NCBI GenBank assembly: GCA_963779685.1
Contig: CAVZZG010000003.1
Location: 2,294,001 to 2,358,000 of the forward strand
Direction of reading: 5' to 3'
DNA from: CAVZZG01 sp963779685
GTDB taxonomy: Bacteria; Actinomycetota; Thermoleophilia; Gaiellales; F1-60-MAGs149
DNA length: 64,000 nucleotides
Positions 42,417-51,682 of this stretch are shown in pieces (position 1 is the stretch's first letter; every line of letters starts with the position of its first letter). The position numbers and the translations under genes are program-made. The notes below the pieces were generated by a model that did no database searches, was not told the DNA's origin, and was given only the letters and a program-made list of their open reading frames with translations.

Positions 42417-45308
42417 ATGCGGAGCGCCTACGCCCGGGCCGTCGACGGCCATCGCTCGGTGCTGCTCGTCAGCGGCGACGCCGGCGTCGGCAAGACGCGT
42501 CTGGCGGCGGTTGTCGCCGACGAGGTCGTCGCTGCCGGCGGGCACGTGCTCCTCGGCGGCTGCGACCCGATCACGCCGGCCCCGTACCGGCCGTTCCTGC
42601 AGCTGCTCGGCACGCTCGCGGCGACACGCACGCCGGCCGCGCTCGCAGCCGAGGTGGGGGCAGCGGCGCGCCAGCTCGTCACGCTCGTGCCGGAGCTCGC
42701 TTCGGCGCCAGAAGGTGTCGCATTCGTCGCCGACGGAGCAGCCGAGCGCTACCGGCTGTTCGACGCGGTCGACCGCTGGCTCGCCGCGGCGAGCGAGGTC
42801 CGGCCGCTCCTCGTGATCGTCGACGACGCTCACTGGGCCGACAGCGACTCTCTCGCGCTGCTCAGCCATCTCGGCACCTCCCGGGCGCCGGCGCGCGTGC
42901 TGCTCGTCGGCTCCTACCGCGCAGGCGACGCGCCCGACGAGCTCGTCTCGACGGTCGGCGCCCTCGGCCGGGCCGGCGCCGTGCGTTGCGAGCTCGGCGC
43001 GCTCGGTGTCGACGCACTCGCCGAGGTCGTCCGGCGCGACGCGCCCGACACCCCGACGCGGATCGTCGGCGCCGTCGCCGCCGACCTGCACCAGCTGACG
43101 GGCGGGAACGGTCACCTGGTCGCCGAGCTGTGGCGATCGCTGCTCGAGGACGGAGTCGTCGTTCTCGAGGGCGGCGAGCTCCGCGTCGCGCGACCCGTGC
43201 TCGAGCAGCGCACGCCGGCCGCTGTCCGCGACCTCGCCCGCGTCCGCCTCGCGCGGCTCACCCCGCAGACGCGCGACGTACTCGAGCAGGCGGCGGTAGC
43301 CGGCCCGGATGTCGACCTCGCACTGCTCGTGATCGCCACCGGCCGCTCCCTGGCGGAGGCCGGGGCAGCGGTCGACGATGCCGCGGCGGCAGGCTTCCTC
43401 GAGATCGGCGACGACCACCGCGAGGCGCGGTTCGTCCACGAGCTGGTGCGTCGTGGCATCTACGATCGGCTGCCACCGCTCCGGCGGGCGACGCTGCACC
43501 GTCTCGCGGCCGATGCGTTGCTCGAGGAAGGCGGGACGGCCGTGTCGTGGGCGGCGGTCGCTCACCACCTGGAGGCTGCCGGACCGCACGCGCCCATCGG
43601 CGACGCGGCCCGCGCCCACGAGGCGGCCGCGGCACACGCAGCGCGGTCCATGGCGTTCGCCGACGCCGCCTCGCACCTGCGGCGCGCACTCGCGCTCGCG
43701 CCGCCCGACCCGCGCCAGCGTGCCGAGTGGCTCGCCGCGCTCGGCGACACCCTCGTGCGCGCCGGTGCGGACGGCGATGCGCTCGAGGTCTACGAGCGGG
43801 CGGCGGGTGAGGCTCGAGCCGCCGGCGCCCCGCAGCTGCTCGCGGCGGCAGCCGTCGGCTTCGAGGGTGCTGCGGCGCGGCCGGGAGCGTCATCGACCCG
43901 GGTTGCCGAGCTCCTGCGCGAGGCCGATCGGGCACTTCCGATCGGCGACGACGCGCTCCGCGCCGCCATCCTCACCGGTTTGGGGCGCGCGACCGGTCTT
44001 GCCGGCGACCCCGCGGGTGCCTGGGAATGGAGCGCGGAGGCGATCGCGATGGCGCGGCGGGTCGGCGATCCCCGCGTGCTCGCCGGCGCGCTGGCCTCCG
44101 CCTACCACGCCCGCGGCACCATCACCGACGCCGCCGTGGTCGACCTTCTGCGCGAGGCGCGCGACGTCGCGATCGCGGCCAGCGACGACGAGCGCGCCCT
44201 CGAGGCGCGCAGCCACGAGGTCGTCGTGCTGGTCGCCTCCGGCCGGCTGGCGGAGGCGCGCCGGGAACTCGAGGAGCACGCGTCGATGGTCGCGGCGTCC
44301 CGGCAGCCGTACTACCTGTTCGCTCACGAGACCGACCGCTGCACCGTGTCCCTGGCCCACGGCGAGCTCGCCGCCGCCGCTCGTCATCTGGCGGCCGCGG
44401 CCGAGCACGCCCATCGCCTCGGCGGCGGGAGCACCGCCGCCGTCGGCGCCATCCAGACGTTCGAGCTTCGCCGCGCCCAAGGACGGCTGCGCGAGATCGA
44501 CGGCCCCCTGCAGGCCCTGCTGGCCCTCGACCGCGGCAACGGTCTCGCCGGAGCGTGGCGTCCGGCGATCGCCGTGCTGCTGGCGGAGCTCGGCAGGCTC
44601 GACCAGCTCCGCGACACGCTCCGCCTGGTCCGCCGCGACGGTCTCGACGCGATCGCAGGTCACCTCCTCACGTCCGCCCTCGTCTACCTCGCCGAGGCCG
44701 TTGTCCCCGTCGACGACGCCGCCCTCGCCGGCGAGCTCTACGAACGGCTCGAGCCGCAGGCCGGGAAGATCGCCACCCTCGCCGGATCCGTCGCGTACTA
44801 CGGCGCGTCCGACCGTTACCTCGGTGTGCTCGCTGCGACCCTCGGCCGGTTCGCGCTCGCCGACCGGCACCTGGTGGACGCGATCGCGCTCGACGAGGCC
44901 TGCGGCGCGGTCACCTGCCATGCCTACGCGCTGTACGAGCGCGGCCGTCTCGCCGTCCGGCGCGGCCAGCAGGAGCGGGCGGGCGCGGCGTTCCGAGCAG
45001 CGCGGGCGCTCGCCGTGCGACACGGCCTCAACGGCCTCCTCGTGCAGCTCGACGCCCGCGAGAGGCGTGCGGCAGCCAGCGCACAGGGGCTCAGCGAGCG
45101 CGAGCGGGAGGTCGTCGCCCTCGTCGTCACGGGCCTCTCGAATCGCGAGATCGGCGTGCGCCTGCACATGTCGCAGCACACCGCCGCCGCCCACGTCCGC
45201 AGCATCCTGCGGAAGACCGGCTGCGCGAACCGCATCCAGGTCGCCGCCTGGGGTCGCGAGACCGAGGTCGCCGGGAGCCGGCCCGCACCGCGCCCCGGCG
45301 GCGTGTGA
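42417..45308 (+). CDS. LuxR-family regulator with AAA/STAND ATPase and TPR domain (LAL type)
   Basis: 963 residues from ATG 42417. Walker A is SGDAGVGKTRL (~19-29), Walker B-like LLVIVDDAHWAD, a long TPR-like helical region follows, and the C-terminal LuxR helix-turn-helix is LSEREREVVALVVTGLSNRE followed by IGVRLHMSQHTAAAHVRSIL. LAL regulators bind ATP and an effector and activate transcription. The same frame upstream encodes PFVGRARELDAM, the usual N-terminal motif of the family, but no ATG, GTG or TTG precedes it. The true start may be a CTG at 42381 preceded by AGGGAG, or a base error may hide it. It is divergent from the BBE oxidase. Confidence 0.85.
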   Translation: MRSAYARAVDGHRSVLLVSGDAGVGKTRLAAVVADEVVAAGGHVLLGGCDPITPAPYRPFLQLLGTLAATRTPAALAAEVGAAARQLVTLVPELASAPEGVAFVADGAAERYRLFDAVDRWLAAASEVRPLLVIVDDAHWADSDSLALLSHLGTSRAPARVLLVGSYRAGDAPDELVSTVGALGRAGAVRCELGALGVDALAEVVRRDAPDTPTRIVGAVAADLHQLTGGNGHLVAELWRSLLEDGVVVLEGGELRVARPVLEQRTPAAVRDLARVRLARLTPQTRDVLEQAAVAGPDVDLALLVIATGRSLAEAGAAVDDAAAAGFLEIGDDHREARFVHELVRRGIYDRLPPLRRATLHRLAADALLEEGGTAVSWAAVAHHLEAAGPHAPIGDAARAHEAAAAHAARSMAFADAASHLRRALALAPPDPRQRAEWLAALGDTLVRAGADGDALEVYERAAGEARAAGAPQLLAAAAVGFEGAAARPGASSTRVAELLREADRALPIGDDALRAAILTGLGRATGLAGDPAGAWEWSAEAIAMARRVGDPRVLAGALASAYHARGTITDAAVVDLLREARDVAIAASDDERALEARSHEVVVLVASGRLAEARRELEEHASMVAASRQPYYLFAHETDRCTVSLAHGELAAAARHLAAAAEHAHRLGGGSTAAVGAIQTFELRRAQGRLREIDGPLQALLALDRGNGLAGAWRPAIAVLLAELGRLDQLRDTLRLVRRDGLDAIAGHLLTSALVYLAEAVVPVDDAALAGELYERLEPQAGKIATLAGSVAYYGASDRYLGVLAATLGRFALADRHLVDAIALDEACGAVTCHAYALYERGRLAVRRGQQERAGAAFRAARALAVRHGLNGLLVQLDARERRAAASAQGLSEREREVVALVVTGLSNREIGVRLHMSQHTAAAHVRSILRKTGCANRIQVAAWGRETEVAGSRPAPRPGGV

Positions 45309-45359
45309 GGTACGGCTCGGTTCGCGATCGGCGCTCTCCTGGTATGCGTGCGGTACGAG

Positions 45360-45944
45360 CTACCCGGCGACCAGTCCGGCGGCGGGGACGAGCGCGAGCT
45401 TCGCGTCCTGGTAATAGCCGCCACCAACCGACGTTTGCTGATGCGTGCACGCCACGGTGAGCGTGAAGGGCGACGCCTGCGTCGCCCAGCCGACCATGCT
45501 GACCGGAATCTGAGACGTCGTCGCGGGAAGCGTGACCGTCGCGATCCGCCCGATCTCGGTCGCGCCCACGGTGATCCGACAGAAGAATCCCATCTGCTCG
45601 AAGGCGACGATCTCGGACGTGAAGTACGCGACCCAGCTTCCCGCCGGCACGTTGCTGACCGTGAAGATCGTCGTCTCGCCGGCCGGGAGCGCGAAATTCA
45701 CTACTCCGGGCGACGCGGCAAAGATGGCCTTCGGGAGCTTCTGCAGGACGCCGGGCGCGAAGTGGATCGCCGTGAGGCTCCCCGGCTTCACTTTCGACGC
45801 CGTGACGGCGCTCCGCTTCAGCTGCGCCGTGCCGACGCTGTTGGCCGGAATCTTGATCGCCGCGTACGATGTGCCGCCCAGGGCGACCATCAGCGCCAGC
45901 GTTGCCGCGACGTGCGGGTAGGTGATCTTCCTGCGCAGTCGCAT
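45360..45944 (-). CDS. Secreted protein with SVGTxQLK-type N-terminus (Solirubrobacterales type)
   Basis: 194 residues, ATG start with GGAGGG upstream. The signal peptide (YPHVAATLALMVALGGTSYAA) and following IPANSVGTAQLKRSAVTASKVK are the repeated hallmark of a large exported family in Solirubrobacterales and relatives. The C-terminal part is a small beta-domain with two cysteines (FFCRITV; VACTHQQ). Function is unknown; an extracellular location is inferred. Confidence 0.8.
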   Translation of the reverse strand: MRLRRKITYPHVAATLALMVALGGTSYAAIKIPANSVGTAQLKRSAVTASKVKPGSLTAIHFAPGVLQKLPKAIFAASPGVVNFALPAGETTIFTVSNVPAGSWVAYFTSEIVAFEQMGFFCRITVGATEIGRIATVTLPATTSQIPVSMVGWATQASPFTLTVACTHQQTSVGGGYYQDAKLALVPAAGLVAG

Positions 45945-46171
45945 CGCGGACCCTCCGTTGGTTCTCGCCTGCCACCACCACCGGGAGGCAAGCCGGTGCC
46001 GCGCCAGTGTACGCCACGGCGCGACGCACCGGACAAGACGGCGCCCCACACCGCGGCCAGCGACCCGCCGATTCAACAGGCCGCCGCGGATGCGGGCCTG
46101 CGCCCGACGGCCCGCCGACGAGCCGACCTCCGCGGCCACCTCTGGCGATTGCAACCCTTCGCCCTCGCGCG

Positions 46172-46177
46172 TACAGT
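46172..46177 (+). promoter_or_regulatory. -10 box (TACAGT), leaderless lipoprotein gene
   Basis: TACAGT, six bases, then ATG 46184. Same arrangement as the other leaderless genes. Confidence 0.6.
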
Positions 46178-46183
46178 TGCGCC

Positions 46184-47546
46184 ATGGCCGGCGCCATCCA
46201 TCGGCTCGGCCCTGGTGGCCCCGTCACCGTCCTGGTCCTGCTCCTGGCAGCATGCGGGAGTTCCTCCGGTACCAGTTCCAGTCCGACCGGCGCCACCCAG
46301 GTGAGCGGCAGCCGCCAGCTCGCCGCGCCGCTGATCATCGAGCCCGGATCGAAGTCCGCTGCGGCGACGATCGGGCCAGAGGGCGGCTCGGTGCAGGTCA
46401 CCAGCGCCGCGGGAACGGTGTACGTCGTGGACATCCCGAAGGACGCGTTGGATGCGCCAGTGACCATCACCGCCACTCCGGTGGCGTCGCTGGCTGGCGA
46501 CGATGCCCAGGCCGTGATCATGCAGCCGTCCGGTCTGACATTCATGCAACCGGTCACCATCACGGCGACGCCGCGGACCCCCGTCCCGATCGAGCGGCAG
46601 GTGCTCTTTACCTTCGCCGACGACGGGTCGGCCGTGTGGGCGGCGGAGCCGAAGATGGACACCAGGGACATCGTCTTCGTGACCAACCACTTCACCGGGT
46701 TCGGGTTCGCCGACCTCGCCGACAAGGCGCGCGAGAAGTACGTCAAGTGGACGACGGACAGGGCCGCCGACCGGATCAGCTCCGAAGTCAACGACGCCCT
46801 GCAGAGGGAGCGCCAACGCCAGCTGCTCGGTCAGGAGTCCGACGACCCGAACGCCATGGAGGCCGTCACCAAGGCAATCGACCAGTACGAGAAGGACGTG
46901 GTTCAGCCGCGGGTGGCCAACGCGGATACCTCATGCGCCGCAGCCAAGGAGGCCATCGCCACCCTGCTGGGCCTCGAGCGCCAACGTCAGTTGCTTGGAA
47001 CGCCGCCAAGCGGCGGCGGAAACCCGAATACGCTCGTACCCCCTAACCCTCTGGAACAGGCGCTCAAGCTGGGACTGACCCCGTGCGAGAAGGAGGCCAC
47101 CGACAAGTGCCAGGCGGCACGTGACCCCGGTATCCTCATCGCCTTCTGGGTGGGAGCGAACAAACAGGCCCAACTCTTGGGCCAACCGCCGCCGTACCCG
47201 ACGAACAACATGCAGGAGCGCGCACAGGAACATCTGCGCACCGCTCGCGTACCAGATCGATGGCGGCCTGCAGGACTGGAAGGTCAGTCAGAAGGTCTGC
47301 AACATCATGGAGCCCTTCACGCTAACGGGGAGCATCGGCAGGATGAAGTTCTCCGGTGGTCTGTCCGGGAAGTACACGTTCGGGGGCGTGTTCAACTCGA
47401 AGTACACGGGGTCGTACCGCTTCGCCTTCCCGAACGGGAAGGGCAAGGCCGGAAGCCTGGTTGGCTCGGGCGGCGGGAGCATCGCCGGTCAAGCAGGGAG
47501 CGGCACCGAGCGCTACTCGGTGATCCCCGCCGGGCCCGCCTGCTGA
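46184..47546 (+). CDS. Lipoprotein with ZU5/Ig-like N-terminal region, frame broken near 47233
   Basis: Start ATG 46184. A lipobox follows a hydrophobic stretch (VTVLVLLLAACGSS). Residues ~55-165 (AAATIGPEGGSVQVTSAAGT, DIPKDALDAPVTITATP, NHFTGFGFADL) resemble ZU5-like beta-domains of actinobacterial surface proteins. A helical middle part follows with two RQRQLLG repeats. The frame breaks after MQERAQEH. The next frame continues CAPLAYQIDGGLQDWKVS and YTFGGVFNSKYTGSY to TGA 47546. Removing one base near 47233 gives a 453-residue protein. Function is unknown; it is membrane-attached outside the cell. Confidence 0.75.
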
Positions 47547-47588
47547 GAGCTACCTCGTGGCGGCGAGCCCGCCGTCCGGGCCGGCGGG

Positions 47589-48368
47589 TCACCCAGCCGA
47601 TTTGGCGAGCGTCAACTGCGTCGCGCCGGAGGCGTCGCGGAGGGTGACGCCACTCGCGGAGGTCTCGACGACGGTCGAGGCGGCGAGGGCGTTGAGGAAG
47701 GCCGTCTCCTGGTCCATCACGCCGGCGGGCGAATCGCAGAACATCTGCGTGGCGGCGGCGTGATCGACCTTCAGTGCCGTGCCGGAGAGCGTGTAGCCGG
47801 CGGAGTAGCTGTTGCAGCCCGCCGAGCCGGAAACGGTCCCGTCCGGCCCGAAGGTCGCCGTCACCGTCGTTCCGGCGACCACGGACGACACGGCGTTCTT
47901 GCCGTTGTTGATCCCCGTCACCTCCCACTTCGGGCCTGCGAGCGACACCGGAGCGGCGTGGGTGTACGTCAGGAGCGTCGTGCCCGAGCCGTCGAGGAGC
48001 GTCAGCGTGCCCCCCTGATCGGTGAACGACGCCGTCTTCGGCAGCGCCGCCAGCACCGCGTGCTCCTGGGCGTCGTAGGGCGGGGGGCACGCCATCATCG
48101 TGGTCGCGCCCAGCGTCAGGGTGAGCGCTGAACCCGACTGCGTGTAGGCCCCCCCGAAGGTGTTGCAGCCGGTCGAGCCCGAGAGCTTGCCGCCGCTGAA
48201 CCCCAGCGCGCCACCCGGCTGGGCCGTGGCACCGCCGACCGACGCCAGCGCCCACGACGTCCCGTCGAGCGACGGCGTCGCCGTCGATGAGGAACCGGAA
48301 CCGCTTCCGCAGGCTCCGGCCAGGACGGCGAGCAGCAGACCGGCTGCGAGGGACACGCGGGGCGGCAT
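47589..48368 (-). CDS. Lipoprotein with two META domains
   Basis: 259 residues. A lipobox is clear (LLLAVLAGACGSG). Two META (HslJ/DUF306-like) units follow: LDGTSWALASVGG, SGSTGCNTFGGAYT and TMMACPPPYDAQEHAVLAAL, then KWEVTGINNG, SGSAGCNSYSAGYT and QMFCDSPAGVMDQETAFLNAL. META domains occur in secreted proteins linked to stress or antibiotic resistance (HslJ), with no defined reaction. The start has TAGAGT nine bases upstream, so it may also be nearly leaderless. Confidence 0.9.
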   Translation of the reverse strand: MPPRVSLAAGLLLAVLAGACGSGSGSSSTATPSLDGTSWALASVGGATAQPGGALGFSGGKLSGSTGCNTFGGAYTQSGSALTLTLGATTMMACPPPYDAQEHAVLAALPKTASFTDQGGTLTLLDGSGTTLLTYTHAAPVSLAGPKWEVTGINNGKNAVSSVVAGTTVTATFGPDGTVSGSAGCNSYSAGYTLSGTALKVDHAAATQMFCDSPAGVMDQETAFLNALAASTVVETSASGVTLRDASGATQLTLAKSAG

Positions 48369-48397
48369 CGGGCGTGGACTCTACCAGCGGGGTCAGA

Positions 48398-49309
48398 TCA
48401 TGCCGACGCGCGCCGCCAGGCGGCGATGCCGGCGATGCCGTCGGGCCCGATGCCACAGCAGCCGCCGATCACGGACGCGCCCGCCGCGCGCCACCGGTCG
48501 AGCGCGTCTGCCGGGAAGCTGCGGATGCCGTCGCCGTGCCATCGGCGGGCGGCGCCGTCCCACACGCGTCCCCAGTTCGGGTAGGCGACGAGCGGGACGT
48601 CCGTGACGGCCCGGAGGTCCGTCAGCAACGACTCGACGTGCCTCGGCGGCGTGCAGTTGACGCCGACCGCAGACACCCGGCCCGTGCCCGCGACGAGCCG
48701 GGCAGCCTCCGCGATCGCCGTCCCGTCGCACAGATGGTGATCGTCGCGGCACGAGAAGGTCACCCACGCCTCGGCCTCTGGCAGCTCCGCGAGCAGGTCG
48801 GCGAGAATCGCCGCCTCGCGCCCGCTCGGAATCGTCTCGATGGCGAGCAGGTCTGCGCCGGCGTCGACCAGGACGCGCATGCGCCGGCGCTGCTCGTCGG
48901 CGATCTCCTCATCCGTCGCCCGCGCGTAGTCCCCGGTGTACTCGCTGCCGTCCGCCCAGACGACGCCGAACGGCCCGACCGAGCCGGCGACCAGCGTCGG
49001 ACGCTCGGCGGGCTGTGCGCGACGCGCCAGCTCGACCGAGCGCACCAGCAGCTGCGTCGCCTGCTCCTCGCCCGCTCCCGCGGCCGCGAATCCGCGGTAC
49101 GTGGCCTGGTAGCTCGCGGTGATGGCGACGTCAGCACCCGCGTCGAAGAACGCCCTGTGCGCCGCCACGATCGACTCCGGGTCATCGCGCAGCAGCCGGG
49201 CCGACCAGAGCTGGTCGCCGAGATCATGGCCCTGCGCTTCGAGCTGGGTGGCGAGACCGCCATCGAGGACCACCGTCCCGCGCACGATCGCGTCGGAGAG
49301 CGCAGGCAT
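48398..49309 (-). CDS. Homocysteine S-methyltransferase (MmuM-like)
   Basis: 303 residues from ATG 49309. The zinc-binding cysteines are in AVGVNCTPP and VIGGCCGIGPDGI, and the N-terminus LDGGLATQLEAQGHDLGDQLW is typical of the family, with GSVGPFGVVWADGSEYTGDY in the middle. The enzyme transfers a methyl group from S-methylmethionine or AdoMet to homocysteine to form methionine. GATACT seven bases upstream supports this ATG; an earlier start at 49351 is possible but lacks such a signal. The YdcF gene ends about 58 bp upstream on the same strand. Confidence 0.9.
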   Translation of the reverse strand: MPALSDAIVRGTVVLDGGLATQLEAQGHDLGDQLWSARLLRDDPESIVAAHRAFFDAGADVAITASYQATYRGFAAAGAGEEQATQLLVRSVELARRAQPAERPTLVAGSVGPFGVVWADGSEYTGDYARATDEEIADEQRRRMRVLVDAGADLLAIETIPSGREAAILADLLAELPEAEAWVTFSCRDDHHLCDGTAIAEAARLVAGTGRVSAVGVNCTPPRHVESLLTDLRAVTDVPLVAYPNWGRVWDGAARRWHGDGIRSFPADALDRWRAAGASVIGGCCGIGPDGIAGIAAWRRASA

Positions 49310-49316
49310 GTCCGGC

Positions 49317-49322
49317 AGTATC
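49317..49322 (-). promoter_or_regulatory. -10-like box (GATACT), leaderless methyltransferase gene
   Basis: On the minus strand GATACT is followed by seven bases and the ATG at 49309. Confidence 0.45.
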
Positions 49323-49366
49323 GCAACGGATCCGAACGCGGCCGTCGCCATCCGCCGCGGCCTCGA

Positions 49367-49954
49367 TCACATGGTCGGCGAGCCGTACTCGCCCAGCCGC
49401 CCCGACGCCGTGGACGGCGCCTCGCGGAGCAACTCCAGAGCCGCCCGCCGGTCGCGAACCATTCGCGTGATCGACCCAAGCTCCTGTCGCCACAATCCGG
49501 CAGACGGCAGCGGCGAGGCAACGTAGCGGTAGCGGACGGTGTAGCCGTGCCGCCGGAACGGCGCGCCGAAGAGGAAGCGCACGCGCGGGAAGTGGCGGAT
49601 CGAGCAGACGACGATCACCTCGGGCCGACCTTCGAGCGCGCGCAGCAGCTCGAGCGACCTGACGGCGTTCTCGGCGGTGTTGGCCGCAGTCGTCTCGCGG
49701 ATCAACTCGATGTTCCCCGGCCCCTCCCAGGCTGCCGCCATCTGGTCGGCCTCGCTCGGCCCGCCGTTCGATGACCAGCCGGTGAAGATCACCGCCCGTG
49801 GGTTCACCGCGGCGGCCAGCACCTCGGCGCGCCGCACGCCCGCGCGGCAGATCTCGCTGATGCCGTGCGAGCCGTCCTCGCCGAACTCGTGGTAACCGAG
49901 GACGACGATCACCGGGGCGGGCCGGGAGTCCGGGTGTCGCTGCACCTTGCGCAT
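49367..49954 (-). CDS. YdcF/DUF218-like protein
   Basis: 195 residues from ATG 49954 (a GTG at 49969 is an alternative start). Motifs of the DUF218 family: VIVVLGYHEFGEDGS, RRAEVLAAAVNPRAVIFTGWSS, ETTAANTAENAVRSLELL and VVCSIRHFPRVRFLF. Family members include YdcF and ElyC/SanA, linked to envelope or cofactor biology, with a nucleotide-binding-like fold. No membrane segment is seen, so a cytoplasmic role is likely. Confidence 0.75.
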   Translation of the reverse strand: MRKVQRHPDSRPAPVIVVLGYHEFGEDGSHGISEICRAGVRRAEVLAAAVNPRAVIFTGWSSNGGPSEADQMAAAWEGPGNIELIRETTAANTAENAVRSLELLRALEGRPEVIVVCSIRHFPRVRFLFGAPFRRHGYTVRYRYVASPLPSAGLWRQELGSITRMVRDRRAALELLREAPSTASGRLGEYGSPTM

Positions 49955-50095
49955 TCTGCTCGGAGGCACGGACGGATCTTCGCTTCGCTCGGGGCGCCGG
50001 GCTTGCCGGCTCTCCGTATCACCTTACGTTGGGTTTCGTGATCTTGCGGGGTGTATCGGGTGAAGTTCCGCGTCAGAGCTGAAGCACCGGGCGGA

Positions 50096-50101
50096 TAGAC
50101 T
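50096..50101 (+). promoter_or_regulatory. -10 box (TAGACT), leaderless glycosyltransferase gene with TTG start
   Basis: TAGACT, six bases, then TTG at 50108. It is the main reason for choosing TTG as the start. Confidence 0.55.
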
Positions 50102-50107
50102 GACCCC

Positions 50108-51572
50108 TTGACCACGCATGGAGATCCGGTGGGGATGGGACTGTTCTTCTATCCCCGCGGCGGCTCCGCGCAGGTCGCCGGGTACCTGTCCCGGGCGCTC
50201 GTCGCTCACGGGTGGCACGTCACGCTCTGCTGCGGATCGCTTGGCGCGCGCGGCGCGCGCGGCAATGCGGCGACGATGTTCGAGGGCATCGACATCGTCC
50301 CTGCGGCGTACGACGACGCGGTGGCACGCTGGGAGCGCGGCGAGGATCCGATGGATGCGCCGTTTCCGATGCAGCCGTCGTACGAGGTCGAAGACGGGCG
50401 TTCCGGACCGCGGATTTCCGTGGGTGTCGCCCGCGCAGGGGGGCCGCATGACCGCAGCGTGGGCACGGTTGATGGCCGGCTCCGAGGCGATGTCGCACGC
50501 GCGGTTGCTGCATCTCCACCACCTGACGCCGATCCACGACGCCGTCGCCAGGGTCTTCCCGGGCGTGCCGGTCCTGACGCATCTGCATGGCACCGAACTG
50601 AAGATGCTCGACGCGCTGTCGCGCGACCCGCCGAGCGCGAACGAGGGTCCGCATGCCCGCTGGTGGGTGTCTCGTGCACGCGCCGTCGGCCCTCCGAGCC
50701 GCGGCCACGATCACGCTCTCTCCCTACGAGCGCGACGCGGCGGTGCGTCTGCTGGGGCTCGATCCGGAGACCGTGCACTGCCTGCCGAACGGTGTCGACG
50801 TGGAGCGGTTCACGTCGTACCGCCCGACCGACGATGAGCGCCGCGACGCACTGGCTGCGCTGGCTCGTGCACGACCCGCAGGGCTGGGACGAGGCCAACG
50901 GCACCCCGGGCAGCATCCGGTACACCGAGGCGGAGGTGCTCGACGCGTTCTTCGACCACGCGACCGGCGCGCCACGCCCCGTGCTGCTGTTCGTCGGGCG
51001 GTTCCTCGGCTTCAAACGGGTTCCGTTACTCGTACGCGCGTACGCGCGCGCGCGCGATCGCCTGGTCACGCCGGCGCCACTCGTCGTCTGGGGGGGCGTG
51101 CCCGGCGAGTGGGAAGCCGAGCATCCGCACACCGTCGCCATGCGCGAGGGCGCGGATGGCGTGTTCTTCAGCGGCTGGCGCGGCCACGACGAACTTCCGC
51201 TCGGCCTCAGTTGCGCCGACTGCTTCGTGGCACCGTCCACCAACGAGCCGTTCGGCCTCGTCTACCTCGAGGCGATGGCGAGCGAACTGCCGGTGATCGC
51301 CACCCTCAGCGGTGGTCCCGCCGAGCTTCGTGAACGTCGTCGACGGCGAGGAGGACGGCTGGCTCGTCCCGCCGGACGACGAGGCGGCCCTGACTGACGC
51401 CATGGTCGCCGCCATCGCGTCGGCGCACGAGCGCGCCCGCCGCGGCGCCAATGCCATCCGCCACGCTCGCGACTGGCACTCGTGGGACAGCGCCGCGGGC
51501 CGACTCGCTGCGGTCTACGAGTCGTGCGCGATGGCGCCCACCGACGCGCGGTCGACCCAGCCCAGTCGCTAA
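50108..51572 (+). pseudogene. Glycosyltransferase family 4-like gene with four frame breaks
   Basis: The pieces of one glycosyltransferase lie in three frames. They are: GLFFYPRGGSAQVAGYLSRAL (start), then VSPAQGGRMTAAWARLMAG and VLTHLHGTELKML, then LRAAATITLSPYERDAAVRL and HCLPNGVDVERF, then WLRWLVHDPQGWDE, LLFVGRFLGFKRVP and STNEPFGLVYLEAMA, then FVNVVDGEEDGWLVPPDDE. The breaks are near 50387, 50680, 50848 and 51317, and each is repaired by removing one base. The corrected length is 486 residues, normal for GT4 enzymes, which transfer sugars from nucleotide donors. The start is TTG at 50108. Decay is possible, but the uniform one-base surplus favours sequence error. Confidence 0.75.
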
Positions 51573-51582
51573 CGGCCACACG

Positions 51583-51611
51583 GGAAGACCCCCGATTGCC
51601 GGGGGTCTTCC
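51583..51611. terminator. Strong hairpin between convergent genes
   Basis: GGAAGACCCCCG-ATTGC-CGGGGGTCTTCC forms a perfect 12-bp stem with a five-base loop, just past the glycosyltransferase stop and before the convergent haloperoxidase gene. It is the clearest terminator-like structure in the window. Confidence 0.8.
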
Positions 51612-51682
51612 GGTGGCCGGCAGTGGTGCCGGCGATGCATCTGGGGACGTACGGCTACGCCGCCGACCCCTTCACCGACGCT

